Source of the DNA: Pseudoalteromonas haloplanktis ATCC 14393
Lineage (GTDB): Bacteria; Pseudomonadota; Gammaproteobacteria; Enterobacterales; Alteromonadaceae
Direction of reading: 5' to 3'
Length of the DNA stretch: 64,000 bases
NCBI RefSeq assembly: GCF_000238355.1
Contig: NZ_AHCA01000002.1
Coordinates: 1-64,000, forward strand
Shown here: positions 16,166 through 24,895 of the stretch, one piece after another
Layout: each line of letters starts with the position of its first letter
Numbering within the stretch: the stretch's first letter is position 1
The notes under the pieces: model-generated
What the model saw: only the letters and a program-made list of their open reading frames with translations
Database searches by the model: none
What the model was told of the DNA's origin: nothing
Position numbers and translations under genes: made by a program

Positions 16166-17308
16166 ATGGCCTTACCAGCTCCACAATATGGCGACCTTGT
16201 TAAGTTCAAGGAAGCCATTTCTCATTTCAAAGATAAAATTAAGCTTACCAGTGAGTCATATAAAGACTTACAGGGTTTAATTCACGCCAAAGCATTTACC
16301 GTTGCCGGTGCAACACAAATCGAGATCATTAACGAACTATATAAAGCAGTTGATAAGGCGATTAGCGATGGCGAGACCATATCGGACTTTAGAAAACGCT
16401 TTGACAAAGTAGTTGATGATCACGGTTGGTCATACAATGGCAAACGGGGCTGGCGTACTAAAGTTATTTATCAAAACAATAAAAACACTGCGCGTGCAGC
16501 TGGCCGTTGGCAACAACAAGAGCGTTTAAAACAGCGCAGGCCATATTTATTATACTTAACAGCTGGTGATAGCCGCGTAAGACCTGATCACGGTAAGTGG
16601 AATTACATTTTATTGCCTGTGGATCATCCGTTTTGGGATACACATTATCCGCCAAATGGTTATAACTGCAGATGTAAGGTGGTATCACTTAATGCGCGTG
16701 ATATTGCACGAATGGGGTTATCAGTAACCAAGCCAGAAAAAGTTAATAAGTTTATGGAGTCATTCAAAGTTGTAGACCCATCAACAGGCGAAGAACTTAA
16801 TAAGTTAGCAGGCATTGATCTAGGCTGGGATTATAATCCAGGTAAAGCATGGCTAGGTGCAGACATTGCAGCAGGTAAATCAGTTATGACTTTATCAACT
16901 GACATTCAAAAGTTGGCGGTTCCACAATTTAACGAAGCAGTTTTAAAATCTCAGCAGTACTATATAAAACAAGTAAACTTACAAGCAGCAAAGTTAGCGC
17001 TTAAAAAGTCAGCACCAGATAGCCAGCAATTTACGTTAGGGCACTTGCCTGTAAATTTACTAAACGAGCTATCACGTAAAAACGCACCTATATATAGTAG
17101 CGCTGTTACAGTCAGCAGCGCTCAAATTGAAAAGTTCTTAACTGGCCAGCTAGCAATTGAACAAATACACGACCTAATGAACGCTGTTCAAAATCCAAAT
17201 ACGTTTGCTTATATAGGCAACCAAGTAAAAATATCGTACCAAGGTTTTATGATCACAGTTGAGCTAGGCCCAACGTTCAATACCATCATAGCTGCCGAAA
17301 AAGTTTAA
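16166..17308 (+). CDS. MuF-type minor head protein with a C-terminal extension
   Basis: A 380-residue protein. Residues about 50-180 carry the Mu F-like head morphogenesis domain, with RAGRWQQQERLKQRRPYLLY, SRVRPDHGKWN and the terminal PPNGYNCRCKVVSL motif. Residues about 280-380 are an extra domain (LPVNLLNELSRKNAPIYSSA, then a C-terminal beta hairpin with YQGFMITVELG and FNTIIAAEKV). Extra domains on MuF proteins are often toxins of the phage barnase/EndoU-like nuclease group; that match is possible here but not certain. It is the last gene of the element. Confidence 0.8.
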   Translation: MALPAPQYGDLVKFKEAISHFKDKIKLTSESYKDLQGLIHAKAFTVAGATQIEIINELYKAVDKAISDGETISDFRKRFDKVVDDHGWSYNGKRGWRTKVIYQNNKNTARAAGRWQQQERLKQRRPYLLYLTAGDSRVRPDHGKWNYILLPVDHPFWDTHYPPNGYNCRCKVVSLNARDIARMGLSVTKPEKVNKFMESFKVVDPSTGEELNKLAGIDLGWDYNPGKAWLGADIAAGKSVMTLSTDIQKLAVPQFNEAVLKSQQYYIKQVNLQAAKLALKKSAPDSQQFTLGHLPVNLLNELSRKNAPIYSSAVTVSSAQIEKFLTGQLAIEQIHDLMNAVQNPNTFAYIGNQVKISYQGFMITVELGPTFNTIIAAEKV

Positions 17309-17327
17309 ATATCGGCAGCTCAAAATA

Positions 17328-17366
17328 TTTAAACAGCGTTTAAAAGGCGTTTAAAGTGTATTTAAA
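17328..17366. repeat. Helically phased TTTAAA array (four copies, 11-bp spacing)
   Basis: TTTAAA occurs at 17,328, 17,339, 17,350 and 17,361, exactly 11 bp apart. The first two form TTTAAACAGCGTTTAAA, the exact reverse complement of the core at 6945-6961. The array follows the last gene of the element and precedes its right-end repeats. Confidence 0.7.
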
Positions 17367-17384
17367 GGAAAGTTAAACGATCAA

Positions 17385-17437
17385 GAATGATCTAATTCTA
17401 AACGTACAATGAGCAGGAATGATCGTGGAATGAGTCA
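17385..17437. repeat. Right-end repeats of the Mu-like element
   Basis: GAATGATCT at 17,385, GGAATGATCG at 17,416 and GGAATGAGTCA at 17,427 are related. Read on the minus strand, two of them give GATCATTC, sharing GATCA with the left-end repeats GATCAAAG. The last one ends in CA at 17,437, as expected for a Mu-type terminus. The exact boundary is inferred. Confidence 0.4.
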
Positions 17438-17729
17438 GTTTGAACAGGTTTCGTCTAAAAACAAGCGTAATCCGAATTTAGCTAATTTTGCGCTCAGGGT
17501 TAGCCAATCCCAGTAATAATGGGCTTTTCCAAAAGACGAGGGCGAAAATCCTCATATCATCATTATTCTAGAAATGAACAACCCCTTACATTAATAGCGA
17601 TATAAACAACTTAACATTGAGCGGGGAAATATCGACAATACTAAGTAAATTATTTAATTTAACATAATCTAATTTATAGGCTGTTAATGTTAGTAGGTTT
17701 AAAGCAATGTTTCTCGTCATTACCACTCA

Positions 17730-17765
17730 CACTAAGTCCAATACTAGACGGTATCGGACTTAGTG
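17730..17765. other. Strong hairpin upstream of the response regulator
   Basis: CACTAAGTCC pairs with GGACTTAGTG across an inner ATAC/GTAT pairing, one mismatch and a six-base loop. No T-run follows, so it is not a typical terminator on either strand. It could be a transcript structure or a repeat unit. Confidence 0.4.
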
Positions 17766-17875
17766 AGGGTTTATGCGAATTATATGATTTTATTCGAGTA
17801 TCTTTCTTGAGCTTCATTATCGCTTAGCATAGTATTAAAAATACAATTTAAGCTGTATCACAAGAAGTAAACAAT

Positions 17876-18256
17876 ATGGAATTTGTGCGCCCGTTAGAAC
17901 CAATCCTAATAATTGACGATGTTCAAGATATACGTGACTACTTAAATCAAATCTTAACTGAGTTAGGTTTTGAAGATATTCTCGAAAGTAACGATTTTGA
18001 ATCTGCAAAAAGCCTGATTGATGAAAAATCCCCGAATGTAATTTTCCTTGATATTGAATTACCCGACACCGACGGTACTGAAATTCTTGAGTACCTAAAC
18101 GATAATTACCCACACACCCATGTTGTCATGTGCTCAGGCCACAATAGCCTTGAGAATGTACAAAATACATGGGAACTTGGCGCTAAAGGCTTTATTGCAA
18201 AACCATTTAATGCCAAAAAAGTCGATACGGTTATGAAACGCCTAGAACTTATTTAG
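17876..18256 (+). CDS. Single-domain response regulator (CheY-like)
   Basis: A 126-residue receiver domain with acidic pair Asp14-Asp15, phosphoacceptor Asp59 (IFLDIELPD), Ser87 and Lys109 (AKPF). There is no output domain, so it would act through protein partners. No histidine kinase is adjacent. It lies upstream of the MoxR cluster, 25 bp before it, and could share a transcript. It is the first host gene to the right of the phage element. Confidence 0.88.
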   Translation: MEFVRPLEPILIIDDVQDIRDYLNQILTELGFEDILESNDFESAKSLIDEKSPNVIFLDIELPDTDGTEILEYLNDNYPHTHVVMCSGHNSLENVQNTWELGAKGFIAKPFNAKKVDTVMKRLELI

Positions 18257-18281
18257 CCCACATCAAAACCATAAGGTTATT

Positions 18282-19187
18282 ATGCAACACACTGTACAAG
18301 CGATCATTGATGATTTATCTCAGGTTATTTATGGCAAACAACAGCAAATAAAACTCGCGTTAACTTGCTTGTTTAGCCAAGGGCATTTACTCATTGAGGA
18401 TTTGCCTGGTATGGGAAAAACCACCTTATCGCATGCACTCGCGGCAGTATTAGGTTTAAGCTATCAACGCGTGCAATTTACCAGTGATTTATTACCTTCA
18501 GATATACTCGGTTCGAGTATTTTTAATGCCAATGAACATAAATTTACATTTCATAAAGGGCCTGTTTTTAGCCAAGTCGTGCTAGCTGATGAAATTAACC
18601 GTGCGGGTCCAAAAACACAAAGTGCATTATTAGAAGCGATGGAAGAATACCAAGTGACTATGGACGGTGATAAATACGCCCTGCCCAGTCCATTCTTTGT
18701 GATCGCTACTCAAAATCCATTATACCAATCAGGCACTTACCCTTTACCAGAGTCTCAATTAGACCGTTTTTTTATGCGCATTAGCTTAGGTTTTCCACCG
18801 AAAGAAGCTGAAAGGAAATTGATTTTAGGGCAAAACAATCGCGATTATGATCACCTACCCGTACGAATTAACGCCGAACAATTAATTGAAATACAAAAAC
18901 AAGTAAGCACTATTACTTTAAGTGAGCCGGTTGTTGATTATATCTTGGCGCTTGTTTCATACACGCGTAAGAATAACCAATTTGCTAATGCGCTCTCTCC
19001 ACGCGCCAGTATTGCTTTAGGTAAAGCAGCACAAGCATGGGCATTTATTGATGGTCGTGATTTTGTCACTCCCGATGATGTTCAAACCATATTTGCTAGC
19101 GTAACAGAGCACCGCTTGGGTTTAAATCATGACGTTAGCGCACAACAGCTAAACCAATTATTAAATGATGTTACTGTACCTTTGTAA
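18282..19187 (+). CDS. MoxR-family AAA+ ATPase
   Basis: A 301-residue protein with Walker A GMGKTT near 44, Walker B VVLADEINRAG near 100, sensor ATQNP near 145 and the SPRAS C-terminal signature. MoxR ATPases act as chaperones for metal or cofactor insertion and complex assembly. The order MoxR-DUF58-transglutaminase protein is a classic conserved cluster. Its stop overlaps the DUF58 start (TAATG). Confidence 0.9.
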   Translation: MQHTVQAIIDDLSQVIYGKQQQIKLALTCLFSQGHLLIEDLPGMGKTTLSHALAAVLGLSYQRVQFTSDLLPSDILGSSIFNANEHKFTFHKGPVFSQVVLADEINRAGPKTQSALLEAMEEYQVTMDGDKYALPSPFFVIATQNPLYQSGTYPLPESQLDRFFMRISLGFPPKEAERKLILGQNNRDYDHLPVRINAEQLIEIQKQVSTITLSEPVVDYILALVSYTRKNNQFANALSPRASIALGKAAQAWAFIDGRDFVTPDDVQTIFASVTEHRLGLNHDVSAQQLNQLLNDVTVPL

Positions 19188-20179
19188 TGCGAAAAAATAA
19201 CAACCTTGCCCGCTCTATACTATTTTTTCAGCTAAAAGCTAAGCTTTTCAGTTTGTTACTTAAAAATAAACACAATACTGAACAGCTTACATTAACGCAT
19301 AGCAACATTTATATTTTACCTTCCAAGCTAGGTAGTGGCTTTTTACTCGTAACAATACTTAACTTTATCTTGGCTGTTAACTATCAAAATAATTTGATTT
19401 TAGTGATGGCATATTTGATGCTGGTTGTAATGATTTTTTCATTATTGCTCGGTTATAACAATGTTAGAGGTTTAGCGCTTTCTTACAAAAGGCATATTGC
19501 TAACTATGCCCCACAGTGTGCCCAATTAGAGTTAGAGCTTTCGACTGATACAATATGCCAATCGCTGCAGTTTATTTACGAAAAAAAAATACTCGCAACG
19601 TTTGATGAAACAACCCCTACTTCGCAATTGATACATTTAGATTTACCGATGGATCAACGCGGTGCCTACCCATTGCAGCGCTTAAAAATCATTAGTCACT
19701 ATCCGTTTGGTTTAGTATCGGCATGGAGCTACATGCAATTAACGCAGACTGTTTTTGTTTACCCGCAACAACGTAAGCCTGTACAACAAGAGAATCATCA
19801 GCACAATAAAAACAGTATGGATGATGGCGATCAAAAGAATATGCACGGTAGCGATGAGTTTGATGGCTTGACTCCCCATCAAATTGGTATGAATATGAAA
19901 CGGGTATCATGGAAACACTACGCTAAAACGCAGCAGTTGATGGTTAAAGAGTTTGTTAATTACTCAGCGCAAAGTGTATTTTTTGATTTTAATCAGTTAC
20001 AAGGAAGTACTGAATCTCGACTTCAGCAATTGAGCTATTTGATCAGCCAAGCATACTTGCAAGGTACAACGTATGGTTTGCAATTAGAAAGTATCTCATT
20101 CGAGGTGAGTGAAGGAAAAGAGCACTGTAAAAATTGCTTAGAAGCACTCAGTCGCTTTTCCAAAATAGCCAAGGATTAA
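19187..20179 (+). CDS. DUF58 domain protein
   Basis: A 330-residue protein with two membrane segments near 50-95 (LLVTILNFILAVNYQNNLIL and AYLMLVVMIFSLLLGY), then a DUF58 region near 200-260 including DEFDGLTPHQIGMNMKRVSWKHYAKTQQLMVKEF. DUF58 proteins are von-Willebrand-A-like partners of MoxR. The exact role is unknown. It is tightly coupled to both neighbours. Confidence 0.85.
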   Translation: MRKNNNLARSILFFQLKAKLFSLLLKNKHNTEQLTLTHSNIYILPSKLGSGFLLVTILNFILAVNYQNNLILVMAYLMLVVMIFSLLLGYNNVRGLALSYKRHIANYAPQCAQLELELSTDTICQSLQFIYEKKILATFDETTPTSQLIHLDLPMDQRGAYPLQRLKIISHYPFGLVSAWSYMQLTQTVFVYPQQRKPVQQENHQHNKNSMDDGDQKNMHGSDEFDGLTPHQIGMNMKRVSWKHYAKTQQLMVKEFVNYSAQSVFFDFNQLQGSTESRLQQLSYLISQAYLQGTTYGLQLESISFEVSEGKEHCKNCLEALSRFSKIAKD

Positions 20180-20180
20180 C

Positions 20181-22169
20181 ATGAGAATTGTTAATAATTT
20201 AACTGCAATTAATTTATCATTATCAATAGTTTATATATTAGTATTGAGCTTTATATTTACTGAGCTCCCGTTGGCATTTAATACACTGTTAGTGGGTTTA
20301 TGTATTTGGAATCTTGCGGTTACCTTATTAAAGCGTAATAAGCCTAATGCATTATTAGCAAATACATTAGCCGGGTTGAGTTTAATTGTTTTGTTTTATG
20401 ATGTTGGCTTTAGCGATACCGTTACGTTGTTCGTGGCGATGCTGATTTTATCGAGCTTATTTAAATTACTCCAAGCAACGACAAAAAAACACTATCAAAC
20501 AATTACTTTACTTAGTTTTTTTAGCCTGTCTACTGTTTATCTGTTTTCTCAAAGTTTATTTGCAACATTGATTATTAGCCTTTTATACATTCTAAATTTT
20601 GCTGTTTTGGCTTTAATTGAATCCAAACATAACTTAAAAATAGCCGTTAAAGGGAGTTTAAAATTATTGCTGTTGGCGTTACCTATTTCGATTTTTTTAC
20701 TGTTATTGCTACCAAAAGTACCTGCATTTTGGCAGCTGCCAGGGCCTAAACTGGCTAAAACAGGATTATCAGAAAGTGTTGACCCATTCGACATTGCGCA
20801 ATTATCTAACTCAGATGAATTAGTTTTTAGAGCAAAGTTTGATGAACAAAGGCCGTCTCCCCCCTACTACTGGCGTGCCATAATACATGACGAATTTGAT
20901 GGTAAAACCTGGCTAATATCGGACATTTTGAAAGCCAAACAAGTGATTGGTCAAAACACCACTAAGCTAGGCGCAGAACCTTTATTTAGTTACCAAATAT
21001 TTGCAGAGCCAGCCGCTAAACCTTGGCTGTATGGTTTACAACTTTCGAGCTCAACACATAAAGACGTCAAAACAACCAGTGATGGATTATTACTTCGTAA
21101 ACGTTTTTTAGCCAGTAGTATTAGTTATACCACACAAAGTTACCCACTCGAATCAGCGCTTCTATCACGTTCAGTACAGTATCAGAATGCCCAACTAAAT
21201 TTAGCAAAAGAGACCAATCTTCAGTCACAAACGTTTGCTAAACGTTTATATGAGCAACAAAACAAGGATGACGATGCTTTTTATTCAGCCTTATATGAGT
21301 ACTTTGCCAACAATGGATTCAGTTACACCTTAACACCCGATCCAATTACTGATAGCAATACTTTAGACCAATTTTTATTTAATAATAAACGTGGTTTTTG
21401 CGGACATTATGCCAGTACAGCTGCATTTATGTTTAGAAGCGTTGGCATTCCAGCGCGTGTTGTTTCTGGTTATTTAGGCGGTGAATACAATGAGCAAAAT
21501 AGTTATCTCAGTGTTTATCAATATGATGCACATGCTTGGGTTGAAGTGTACATAAAAAACAAAGGGTGGCAGATTTTTGATGCAACAGCTGTGGTTTCAC
21601 CTGAACGATTAAATGGTTCGTTGTCACAGCATACACAACTTAATAATGAATTTACCAGTAACTTAAGTTTTGGCCTATTGAGGTTAAGCAATATAGCTGG
21701 CTTTAATTGGCTCAGACTCAAACTTGAAAACCTTGATTACCAATGGACTAGCTGGGTGTTAGGGTTTAATCAGCAAAAACAGGCCTCCTTGTTAAACAAG
21801 TTGTTTGGCAACAAGCAACTGTGGCAGATTTCACTGATTGTGATTGCAACAGTGTGCATGACATTTATTTGTTATTTTGTGTACTTATCGTGGCCAAAAA
21901 AATCCTCGGAGCCCAAACATGCTCTGACCAAAGACTATCTTAAACTAGTTAATTGGTGTGAAAAACAAGGCATTGTTGCTAAGCAAAACCAAACACCATT
22001 GCAGTTTTTAGACTATGCGGCACATAAACAGCCAGAGAAACGAATATATATTGAACAATTTGCACAGTTATACTCCGATGTGCGTTATCGACAGTTAGTA
22101 TTTAATAGTTATCGTAAAAAACACAGTAAAGATCTGATAAAATCAATTAAAACAAAGATGAAGAGATAA
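20181..22169 (+). CDS. TgpA-like membrane transglutaminase-fold protein
   Basis: A 662-residue protein with about five N-terminal membrane helices (residues 8-180, DUF3488), then a periplasmic transglutaminase-like domain. That domain has Cys near 406 (RGFCGHYAS), His near 450 (DAHAWVEVY) and Asp near 466 (IFDATA), then one more membrane helix near 555 and a cytoplasmic tail (DUF4129-like). In Pseudomonas the related TgpA is essential and linked to the cell envelope. It is the third gene of the MoxR cluster. Confidence 0.9.
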   Translation: MRIVNNLTAINLSLSIVYILVLSFIFTELPLAFNTLLVGLCIWNLAVTLLKRNKPNALLANTLAGLSLIVLFYDVGFSDTVTLFVAMLILSSLFKLLQATTKKHYQTITLLSFFSLSTVYLFSQSLFATLIISLLYILNFAVLALIESKHNLKIAVKGSLKLLLLALPISIFLLLLLPKVPAFWQLPGPKLAKTGLSESVDPFDIAQLSNSDELVFRAKFDEQRPSPPYYWRAIIHDEFDGKTWLISDILKAKQVIGQNTTKLGAEPLFSYQIFAEPAAKPWLYGLQLSSSTHKDVKTTSDGLLLRKRFLASSISYTTQSYPLESALLSRSVQYQNAQLNLAKETNLQSQTFAKRLYEQQNKDDDAFYSALYEYFANNGFSYTLTPDPITDSNTLDQFLFNNKRGFCGHYASTAAFMFRSVGIPARVVSGYLGGEYNEQNSYLSVYQYDAHAWVEVYIKNKGWQIFDATAVVSPERLNGSLSQHTQLNNEFTSNLSFGLLRLSNIAGFNWLRLKLENLDYQWTSWVLGFNQQKQASLLNKLFGNKQLWQISLIVIATVCMTFICYFVYLSWPKKSSEPKHALTKDYLKLVNWCEKQGIVAKQNQTPLQFLDYAAHKQPEKRIYIEQFAQLYSDVRYRQLVFNSYRKKHSKDLIKSIKTKMKR

Positions 22170-22171
22170 TT

Positions 22172-23494
22172 ATGAATGCAGTTGTGATCGGTGTGTTATT
22201 AATGCTGGGACTCACTTTAGCGCGGGTTAATGTCATTGTAGCCATGACGCTCAGTGCTTTAGTCGCTGGTTTAACTGCGGGTTTAAGTTTAACTGATACT
22301 CTTGATGCATTTAATGCTGGCCTGTCTGGTGGGGCAGAAATTGCCCTAAGCTATGCGATGTTAGGCGCGTTTGCAGTTGCAATCTCAAAGTCTGGACTGA
22401 CCCGGATACTCGCGGCAAAATTATTAGCAAAAGTTAATAATAACAGTGCAAATAGCGAAACTAGCCTCAGTTACTTCATCTTGTTTATTATTTTAGCTTG
22501 TGCAATCTCATCCCAAAATTTAGTGCCTGTGCATATTGCCTTTATTCCTATTTTGATCCCGCCGTTACTAATTGTATTTAATAAATTAAAATTAGATCGC
22601 CGCGCCATTGCATGTATTTTAACCTTTGGCTTAGCAACATCTTATATGGTATTGCCCTATGGCTTTGGTGGGATATATTTATACTCAATTTTACATAAAA
22701 ACCTTGTTGATAATGGCCTTGATATTATTAATAGCCAAGTACCATTAGCGATGGTCATCCCTGCTTTTGGTATGTTAGCTGGCTTACTTATTGCGGTATT
22801 TATTAGCTATAGAAAACGTCGGGAGTATCACCAAGACGAACTAGATGAACAGGCTACAAGTATTGCAGTTGAACAACCCAAAAAAGTACTAATTGTTGGA
22901 GTCACTGCAGTACTAGCCTCCTTAGTCGCTCAAAATGTTAGTGGCTCTATGATATTAGGCGGCTTAGTTGGGGTTATGATCTTTAGTTTATTTGGTGTAG
23001 TTAAGTGGGAGCAAAATAGCGACGTATTCAGTAAAGGCGTGGCTATGATGGCGATGATTGGTTTTATTATGATCTCAGCCCAAGGTTTTGCTGCCGTGAT
23101 GAAAGCAACAGGCGATGTAACTAGCTTAGTACACAGCGCTGCATTAGTGATTGATGGTAATAAACCTTTAGCCGCTGCACTTATTCTATTAGTGGGTTTA
23201 ATGATCACTATGGGCATTGGTAGTTCTTTTTCTACCGTGCCAATTATCGCAACTTTGTTTGTCCCCTTGTGTTTAGAGCTGAACTTTTCAATTATGGCAA
23301 CTGCTGCGTTGGTTGGCACTGCTGGTGCATTAGGGGATGCTGGCTCTCCTGCGTCTGATTCAACACTTGGCCCAACCTCTGGATTAAATGCAGACGGTCA
23401 ACATGACCACATTTGGGATTCGGTAGTGCCTACTTTTATCCATTTTAATATTCCACTGCTCATATTTGGCTGGATTGCAGCCATGGTGCTGTAA
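22172..23494 (+). CDS. Na+/H+ antiporter family membrane protein
   Basis: A 440-residue integral membrane protein with about 11-12 helices. The N-terminal [18 protein letters not shown] and [18 protein letters not shown] match the Na_H_antiport_2 family. The conserved [19 protein letters not shown] motif near 388-406 matches the NhaC-like antiporter core. Transport of Na+ for H+ is inferred from the family. It begins 3 bp after the TgpA gene. Confidence 0.82.
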   Translation: MNAVVIGVLLMLGLTLARVNVIVAMTLSALVAGLTAGLSLTDTLDAFNAGLSGGAEIALSYAMLGAFAVAISKSGLTRILAAKLLAKVNNNSANSETSLSYFILFIILACAISSQNLVPVHIAFIPILIPPLLIVFNKLKLDRRAIACILTFGLATSYMVLPYGFGGIYLYSILHKNLVDNGLDIINSQVPLAMVIPAFGMLAGLLIAVFISYRKRREYHQDELDEQATSIAVEQPKKVLIVGVTAVLASLVAQNVSGSMILGGLVGVMIFSLFGVVKWEQNSDVFSKGVAMMAMIGFIMISAQGFAAVMKATGDVTSLVHSAALVIDGNKPLAAALILLVGLMITMGIGSSFSTVPIIATLFVPLCLELNFSIMATAALVGTAGALGDAGSPASDSTLGPTSGLNADGQHDHIWDSVVPTFIHFNIPLLIFGWIAAMVL

Positions 23495-23598
23495 CTCACT
23501 AAGCAAACGCCCTACTACTTGGTGAATAATTATTAGTTTTCCACGTTAGCTAAGTATTAAGTTTGATTAAATATAGTATGATGTGTTCTTATTAATTA

Positions 23599-23630
23599 CA
23601 AAAGAAAGCACATTGCTGTGCTTTCTTTTC
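23599..23630. terminator. Bidirectional terminator
   Basis: AGAAAGCAC pairs with GTGCTTTCT around a six-base loop, with A-rich and T-rich flanks. It sits between the convergent antiporter and thioesterase genes. Confidence 0.8.
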
Positions 23631-23642
23631 TATAATTGTTAA

Positions 23643-24074
23643 TTAAAAACCATAGATCATTTTATCGCAAACAACAGGCGTTGGTCTGTGGTTATCATCA
23701 ACCGCAACAAACGTAAAACTGCCTGTGATTGCTGAGTGCTTATCATCTGTGTGCATGGTTTCTAAAAATATTTCTACATCTACTCTTAAGCTGGTATTGC
23801 CTACGTGAACAACTTTTGAAATCAACTCTGCAAAAGTACCAGCAGGAATGGCTTCTTTAAAATCAACTCTATCTGATGAAATAGTTACCAATGGTTTACG
23901 ACAAAAACGGGTTGCTGCAATGAATGCAACTTCATCCATCCATGCTAAAGCATCGCCACCAAATAAGGTGTTGTGATGATTTGTACGTCCAGGAAAAACA
24001 GTTTTAGTCACCGAGGTGGTTGAATCTTTAATACGTTGAGCAATTATTTCTTCACGGTTTACTTGTGTTGTCAT
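23643..24074 (-). CDS. Acyl-CoA thioesterase (hotdog fold, YciA-like)
   Basis: A 143-residue hotdog protein with HNTLFGGDALAWMDEVAFIAA near 32-52, the conserved catalytic acidic helix of the YciA/BFIT group, and SLRVDVEIFLE near 95. It hydrolyses fatty acyl-CoA to free acid and CoA. It lies 5 bp after the M23 peptidase gene in the same direction. A second paralogous thioesterase is at 42.8 kb. Confidence 0.88.
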   Translation of the reverse strand: MTTQVNREEIIAQRIKDSTTSVTKTVFPGRTNHHNTLFGGDALAWMDEVAFIAATRFCRKPLVTISSDRVDFKEAIPAGTFAELISKVVHVGNTSLRVDVEIFLETMHTDDKHSAITGSFTFVAVDDNHRPTPVVCDKMIYGF

Positions 24075-24079
24075 GTTCT

Positions 24080-24895
24080 CTACTTTTTGTTCGCTAATGT
24101 GTCTAACATCATAAGTGCAGGATCGAGCCGTTCGCCTTTCCAGTTAAAACGCCAATCTAAATGCGGCCCTGTTACACGGCCTGTGGCACCAATCTCGGCA
24201 ATTTTATCACCACGCTTTATGGTATCCCCTACTTTTACATCGAGTTTACTTAAATGTATATATGTAGACGTTACACTGTGCCCGTGGTCTAAAATTAGTG
24301 TGCCGCCAGAGTAATAAAGATCACTATCGGCAAATACTACTGTGCCACTTACTGGCGCATACACAGGGCTGCCGGTTTTGTTCGCAATATCTAAGCCGAA
24401 GTGTGGACGACGTGGTTCACCGTTAAAGTAGCGTTGGCTGCCATATACGCCAGAGATACGACCTTCAGCCGGTTTATAGACAGGGTCTAAAAAGTATCGA
24501 AGGTCAGAATCAATTTTTCGTGCATTTTTTACAGCAACAGCTTCGCGACTAATTCGCTCACTGACCTCTTTAGGGGGCGATACATACTTACTTGCTACAC
24601 CGGTAATTTTATCAATTTTATAATCACGTTTTGTGATTACAATCGCTTGCTGGTGCTCAGTGCCAGATGCATCTACCCACGTTAACTTATGTGTTAACTC
24701 AGCATCACGACCAAAACCAAAAACAAATTCGCCTTGCTCTGTGGTTTTTAATGCTTGGCCATTAAAGCTGATTGATTTAACACCTTCAATCTTGCCAGTA
24801 ACTAAGCCACCTTGCGTTAAATGACCTTGCAATTCAACTGCATCAGTAAAAAAACTCACTGTGGCAAAGAACGACAGTGCTAATAACTTACGCAT
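24080..24895 (-). CDS. Secreted M23-family metallopeptidase
   Basis: The start is the ATG at 24895 because it begins a clear signal peptide (MRKLLALSFFATVSFFTDA); a longer frame upstream runs into the preceding gene. The 271-residue protein ends in an LytM/M23 domain with HFGLD near 177, HGHSVTSTYIHLS near 223 and HLDWRF near 254 as zinc and active-site residues. The N-terminal half is beta-rich. It should cut peptidoglycan cross-bridges in the periplasm. It overlaps the QueD-like gene by 8 bp. Confidence 0.85.
   Translation of the reverse strand: MRKLLALSFFATVSFFTDAVELQGHLTQGGLVTGKIEGVKSISFNGQALKTTEQGEFVFGFGRDAELTHKLTWVDASGTEHQQAIVITKRDYKIDKITGVASKYVSPPKEVSERISREAVAVKNARKIDSDLRYFLDPVYKPAEGRISGVYGSQRYFNGEPRRPHFGLDIANKTGSPVYAPVSGTVVFADSDLYYSGGTLILDHGHSVTSTYIHLSKLDVKVGDTIKRGDKIAEIGATGRVTGPHLDWRFNWKGERLDPALMMLDTLANKK

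Larger units (their letters stand above)
1..17437. mobile_element. Mu-like transposable prophage or phage-derived element without capsid and tail genes
   Basis: Seen: a run of phage genes on the plus strand with a DDE transposase, MuB-like ATPase, Ner-like and Mor-like regulators, terminase, portal and MuF protein, preceded by a divergent repressor. Tandem 23-24 bp repeats starting GATCAAAG occupy the first 70 bases. GAATGA-containing repeats lie near 17,385, 17,417 and 17,428. Phage Mu ends are TG...CA with several transposase sites; a CA at 17,436-17,437, at the end of the last right-hand repeat, is my best guess for the right terminus. The left terminus is probably at or just before position 1. 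No major capsid, protease, tail or fibre gene is present. The target-site duplication cannot be checked from this window. Confidence 0.85.
17309..17875. other. Gene-free stretch: element right end and host leader
   Basis: About 570 bp without a supported gene. It holds the second TTTAAA array (17,328-17,366), the GAATGA repeats taken as the element end (17,385-17,437), a strong hairpin at 17,730-17,765 and the probable promoter region of the response regulator. Nothing else is recognised in the AT-rich remainder. Confidence 0.6.

Noticed and set aside
23036..23319. Antisense frame opposite the Na+/H+ antiporter, rich in Ile, Ala and Lys
   Set aside because: A shadow of the hydrophobic codons on the plus strand.
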